Source: Rhodonellum psychrophilum GCM71 = DSM 17998
GTDB taxonomy: Bacteria; Bacteroidota; Bacteroidia; Cytophagales; Cyclobacteriaceae
DNA length: 64,000 bases
Assembly (NCBI RefSeq): GCF_000381545.1
Contig: NZ_KB906687.1
Coordinates: forward strand, 62,001 to 126,000
Direction: 5' to 3'
Under the pieces are notes generated by a model that was not told the DNA's origin, did no database searches, and saw only the letters and a program-made list of their open reading frames with translations. The position numbers were made by a program, and so were the translations under genes. Within the stretch, counting starts at the first letter, position 1. The number at the start of each line of letters is the position of its first letter. Shown here piece after piece: positions 62,181 through 64,000 of the stretch.

Positions 62181-62297
62181 AGGATTCTTTTGATTAATGT
62201 CCGAATATCTGAATTAATTGATTGGTAAAAAACTATGCCAAATCATATTTTCAAATGTAAATTTGAACTTACAATCATCAATTACCATTGAGTAGGC

Positions 62298-62612
62298 ATG
62301 CTTATCCCAATAAAAATCACCGAAAAGGCACTGATCGAGATCAAAAACATCATTGATAACAAAAACATTCCCCAAGATTATTCCCTGAGAGTAGGTGTCA
62401 AAGGTGGCGGATGTGGCGGAATGTCCTATTTATTGGGATTTGACAAGCCAAAAACAGAAGATGTTCAATTTGAGTTTGAAGGAATCCCCATTTTGATAGA
62501 AAAGAGACACATGATGTTTTTGATGGGTATGGAAGTTGATTTTTTTGATGGAACCGAAGCAAGGGGATTTACCTTTGTAAATCCTGACATTCCAAAAAGA
62601 CACGATGTTTAG
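62298..62612 (+). CDS. iron-sulfur assembly accessory protein, IscA/HesB-like, lacking C-terminal Cys pair
   Basis: 104 aa A-type carrier fold: ITEKALIEIKNII, YSLRVGVKGGGCGGMSYLLGFD, and RGFTFVNPDIPKRHDV at the end. Canonical IscA/SufA/ErpA ligate the cluster with Cys in GGGCxG and a C-terminal CGCG; only Cys39 is present here. It may therefore bind a cluster differently, with His near the C terminus as a candidate, or have lost the role. It is a single-gene unit between divergent and convergent neighbours. Confidence 0.9.
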   Translation: MLIPIKITEKALIEIKNIIDNKNIPQDYSLRVGVKGGGCGGMSYLLGFDKPKTEDVQFEFEGIPILIEKRHMMFLMGMEVDFFDGTEARGFTFVNPDIPKRHDV

Positions 62613-62712
62613 AATTATTTGAATTGATTGGACCCCGAAAGCGTAAAAGCCCCGCTCACAGTCTACTTTCCTCAACTCCTCAATAGCGCAAATCCAATTC
62701 AATCAATATAGA

Positions 62713-62740
62713 AAATCCCTCAGTTTTCACCGAGGGATTT
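62713..62740. terminator. terminator between the IscA-like and DUF1080 genes
   Basis: AAATCCCTC (62713-62721) and GAGGGATTT (62732-62740) with a 10-base loop. Flanking AATAT/ATATT can extend the stem. It lies between converging genes. Confidence 0.78.
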
Positions 62741-62841
62741 CAATATTGGTTAATCGAATGATTTTTTGCCAAAAGCTACATTATGAAGTTTTTAAAACTT
62801 GATCGTTAAAACAATGGAATGATGAATTGGCAAAAACAATC

Positions 62842-63690
62842 TTATTTGTGCTGCTTCAATTCCTCCAAGACTGATTTCAATTTTGCCTGATCCTTCATAT
62901 AAGGATCCAAGTCAAAGATTTCCACCTTCCTGAAATCTATGGGATGGCTTTCACTCTGTAGGGAAATATATCCAGACTTGAGCATTTGCCCATCTATCTT
63001 CACCTTGGGGTCAAAAGGATTTACATTTCCACCACCGATTTGGGGTTTGTGGTAGGTCAGCACCGTGTCCCCTTCAAGGATATGATGGATGACCGAATCG
63101 CCCAAAACCAAAAATTCAGCAGTGACCCACTGGTCTCCATGATAGGTTTTGGAAGAAGAATTCAGGCAATGAGCCGTAAACAATTCCCCATCGATCACGA
63201 CGTTTGTGCCTGGAGTACAAAGATTGCTGGTCGTTCTTTCCTTTTCACCATCGCCGCCCAATAACTGGCCTTCTATGGAAATAGGGAAATCCTGGTCCTT
63301 CAACATTGTTCTTGGGTCTTGGCCGTGGAGCATCGCTCCACTGTTTCGCAACGCCCAACCTTCACCGCCTTTTGCCTGCTCCCCAACAAAACGATATTGA
63401 ATTTTAAGGAGGTACGCTGAAAATGGCTTGTCATAAAATATATGCCCGTATTGTCGGTCAAATTCAGAATAACCGTCATAGCGAACTTTCATCAAACCAT
63501 CTTCAACCCTAAACGTGTTGGCGAAATTCTCTCCCACCTCATGTTTGGAAATTTTGACGATCCAGTTGTCCAAATCCTTCCCATTGAAAAGCTGAATCCA
63601 TTTCCCTGTGCTGTTTTGTTGTTTGAGATTACTGGGGGAACAAGCAAAAATCCCCAGAGAAAGACAGACAATACCGATATATTTTTTCAT
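62842..63690 (-). CDS. DUF1080 (3-keto-disaccharide hydrolase) lipoprotein
   Basis: 282 aa from the ATG at 63690; an upstream in-frame TTG adds 8 residues that precede the signal. The lipoprotein signal ends GIFAC (Cys17). A LamG-like beta-sandwich follows: WIQLFNGKDLDNWIVKI, YGHIFYDKPFSAYLLKIQYRFVG, GGEGWALRNSGAMLHGQDP, GYISLQSESHPIDFRKVEIFDL. Members act on, or bind, 3-keto sugars and related glycans. It starts 11 bases after the stop of the GH88 gene, so both belong to one carbohydrate operon continuing beyond the right edge. Confidence 0.92.
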   Translation of the reverse strand: MKKYIGIVCLSLGIFACSPSNLKQQNSTGKWIQLFNGKDLDNWIVKISKHEVGENFANTFRVEDGLMKVRYDGYSEFDRQYGHIFYDKPFSAYLLKIQYRFVGEQAKGGEGWALRNSGAMLHGQDPRTMLKDQDFPISIEGQLLGGDGEKERTTSNLCTPGTNVVIDGELFTAHCLNSSSKTYHGDQWVTAEFLVLGDSVIHHILEGDTVLTYHKPQIGGGNVNPFDPKVKIDGQMLKSGYISLQSESHPIDFRKVEIFDLDPYMKDQAKLKSVLEELKQHK

Positions 63691-63701
63691 AGTGTTTGAT
63701 T

Positions 63702-64000
63702 TTAAAGGAACCAATTTTTATACCTGACCAAAGCCTCGATAAAATAATAATCCGCATAGGTCAGGGGAGTATCGACTTCTGTCCCTGCTGGAAAATGGCC
63801 AACGGAATGCTTTAGGATAAAACCTCCATTTTCACCCTTTTTTGCCAAATAGGTCTCCGATGAAAGATTTTGCAAGATGGTTTTGGCTGCGTTCAAATAC
63901 TTTTCAGATTGATTTTCCTCTACATATTTGCTCAGCTCCAACAAAGCGGAAGCATTGATGGCAGCTGCGGAGGCATCTCTTAAGGTATTTTCATCCGCTT
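63702..64000 (-). CDS. GH88-family glycoside hydrolase, C-terminal part (cut by window end)
   Basis: The reading frame is open from the right edge to a stop at 63702, so only the last 99 codons are visible. The translated end contains RDASAAAINASALLELSKY and GTEVDTPLTYADYYFIEALVRY, matching the C-terminal (alpha/alpha)6 barrel of unsaturated glucuronyl/rhamnogalacturonyl hydrolases. Such enzymes remove 4,5-unsaturated uronic acids left by polysaccharide lyases. The true start lies outside the window. Confidence 0.85.
   Translation of the reverse strand, partial: ADENTLRDASAAAINASALLELSKYVEENQSEKYLNAAKTILQNLSSETYLAKKGENGGFILKHSVGHFPAGTEVDTPLTYADYYFIEALVRYKNWFL

Noticed and set aside
1-64000. 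CRISPR array, prophage, insertion sequence, tRNA or rRNA
   Set aside because: I found no regularly spaced repeats, transposase or integrase-like frames, T-loop-like GTTCGA signatures in gaps, or rRNA segments. A tRNAscan or Infernal run could confirm this.

Overview
The window looks like a chromosomal segment of a Bacteroidota bacterium, most likely order Cytophagales and close to the Cyclobacteriaceae (Algoriphagus-like). This is inferred from content. There is an IPExxxVDY protein beside pyruvate kinase, a PorV/PorQ-type outer-membrane protein, a sphingolipid-type alpha-oxoamine synthase, a histone-H1-like mini-protein and an acpP-fabF-rnc cluster. Several promoters resemble the Bacteroidota TTTG-N20-TAnnTTTG pattern, and clear Shine-Dalgarno sequences are missing. 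I see no tRNA, rRNA, CRISPR array, transposase or phage gene. Most of the window is core genome.

Layout. 0-9.4 kb holds a winged-helix regulator, a penicillin-acylase-type hydrolase with a small membrane protein, a DUF2911 lipoprotein, an M24 peptidase-like lipoprotein, an endonuclease/exonuclease/phosphatase-fold membrane protein and an MMPL/RND exporter. 9.6-15 kb holds thyA, a class IV aminotransferase, and an sdaAB-TolC-adaptor operon. 15-22 kb holds an overlapping biotin carboxylase-DUF1015-Maf operon, a probable serine palmitoyltransferase started by TTG, the H1-like gene and an M1 aminopeptidase. 22.8-26.3 kb is a surface-polysaccharide patch (rfbB, a UDP-glucuronate epimerase-like gene, a glycosyltransferase). 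26.7-35.4 kb holds proC, glutamate dehydrogenase, a MacAB/Lol-type ABC export operon, an S10 peptidase and an amidohydrolase.

36-49 kb is dense housekeeping: a tail-less ssb, pfkA, miaA, a five-gene operon that joins two response-regulator proteins to an MBL hydrolase and an NFACT (RqcH-like) protein, pyk, acpP-fabF-rnc and nadE. 49-57.6 kb is envelope-related: lgt, yidD, a BamA/TamA-family barrel, a PorQ-like protein overlapping a helix-hairpin-helix barrel protein, and a large secreted zinc metalloprotease. 57.7-64 kb holds a DUF2256 mini-protein, a MazG-like pyrophosphohydrolase, a ModF-like double ABC ATPase, dtd, small conserved genes, an IscA-like protein, and the edge of a carbohydrate locus (DUF1080 and GH88).

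The most unusual items are these: the PorQ-like/HhH-barrel pair, preceded by a terminator hairpin that ends five bases before its start codon; the ModF-like ATPase with one canonical and one degenerate ATP site; the receiver/HPt-MBL-NFACT operon; and an exact 23-bp sequence that follows terminators at two sites 42 kb apart.
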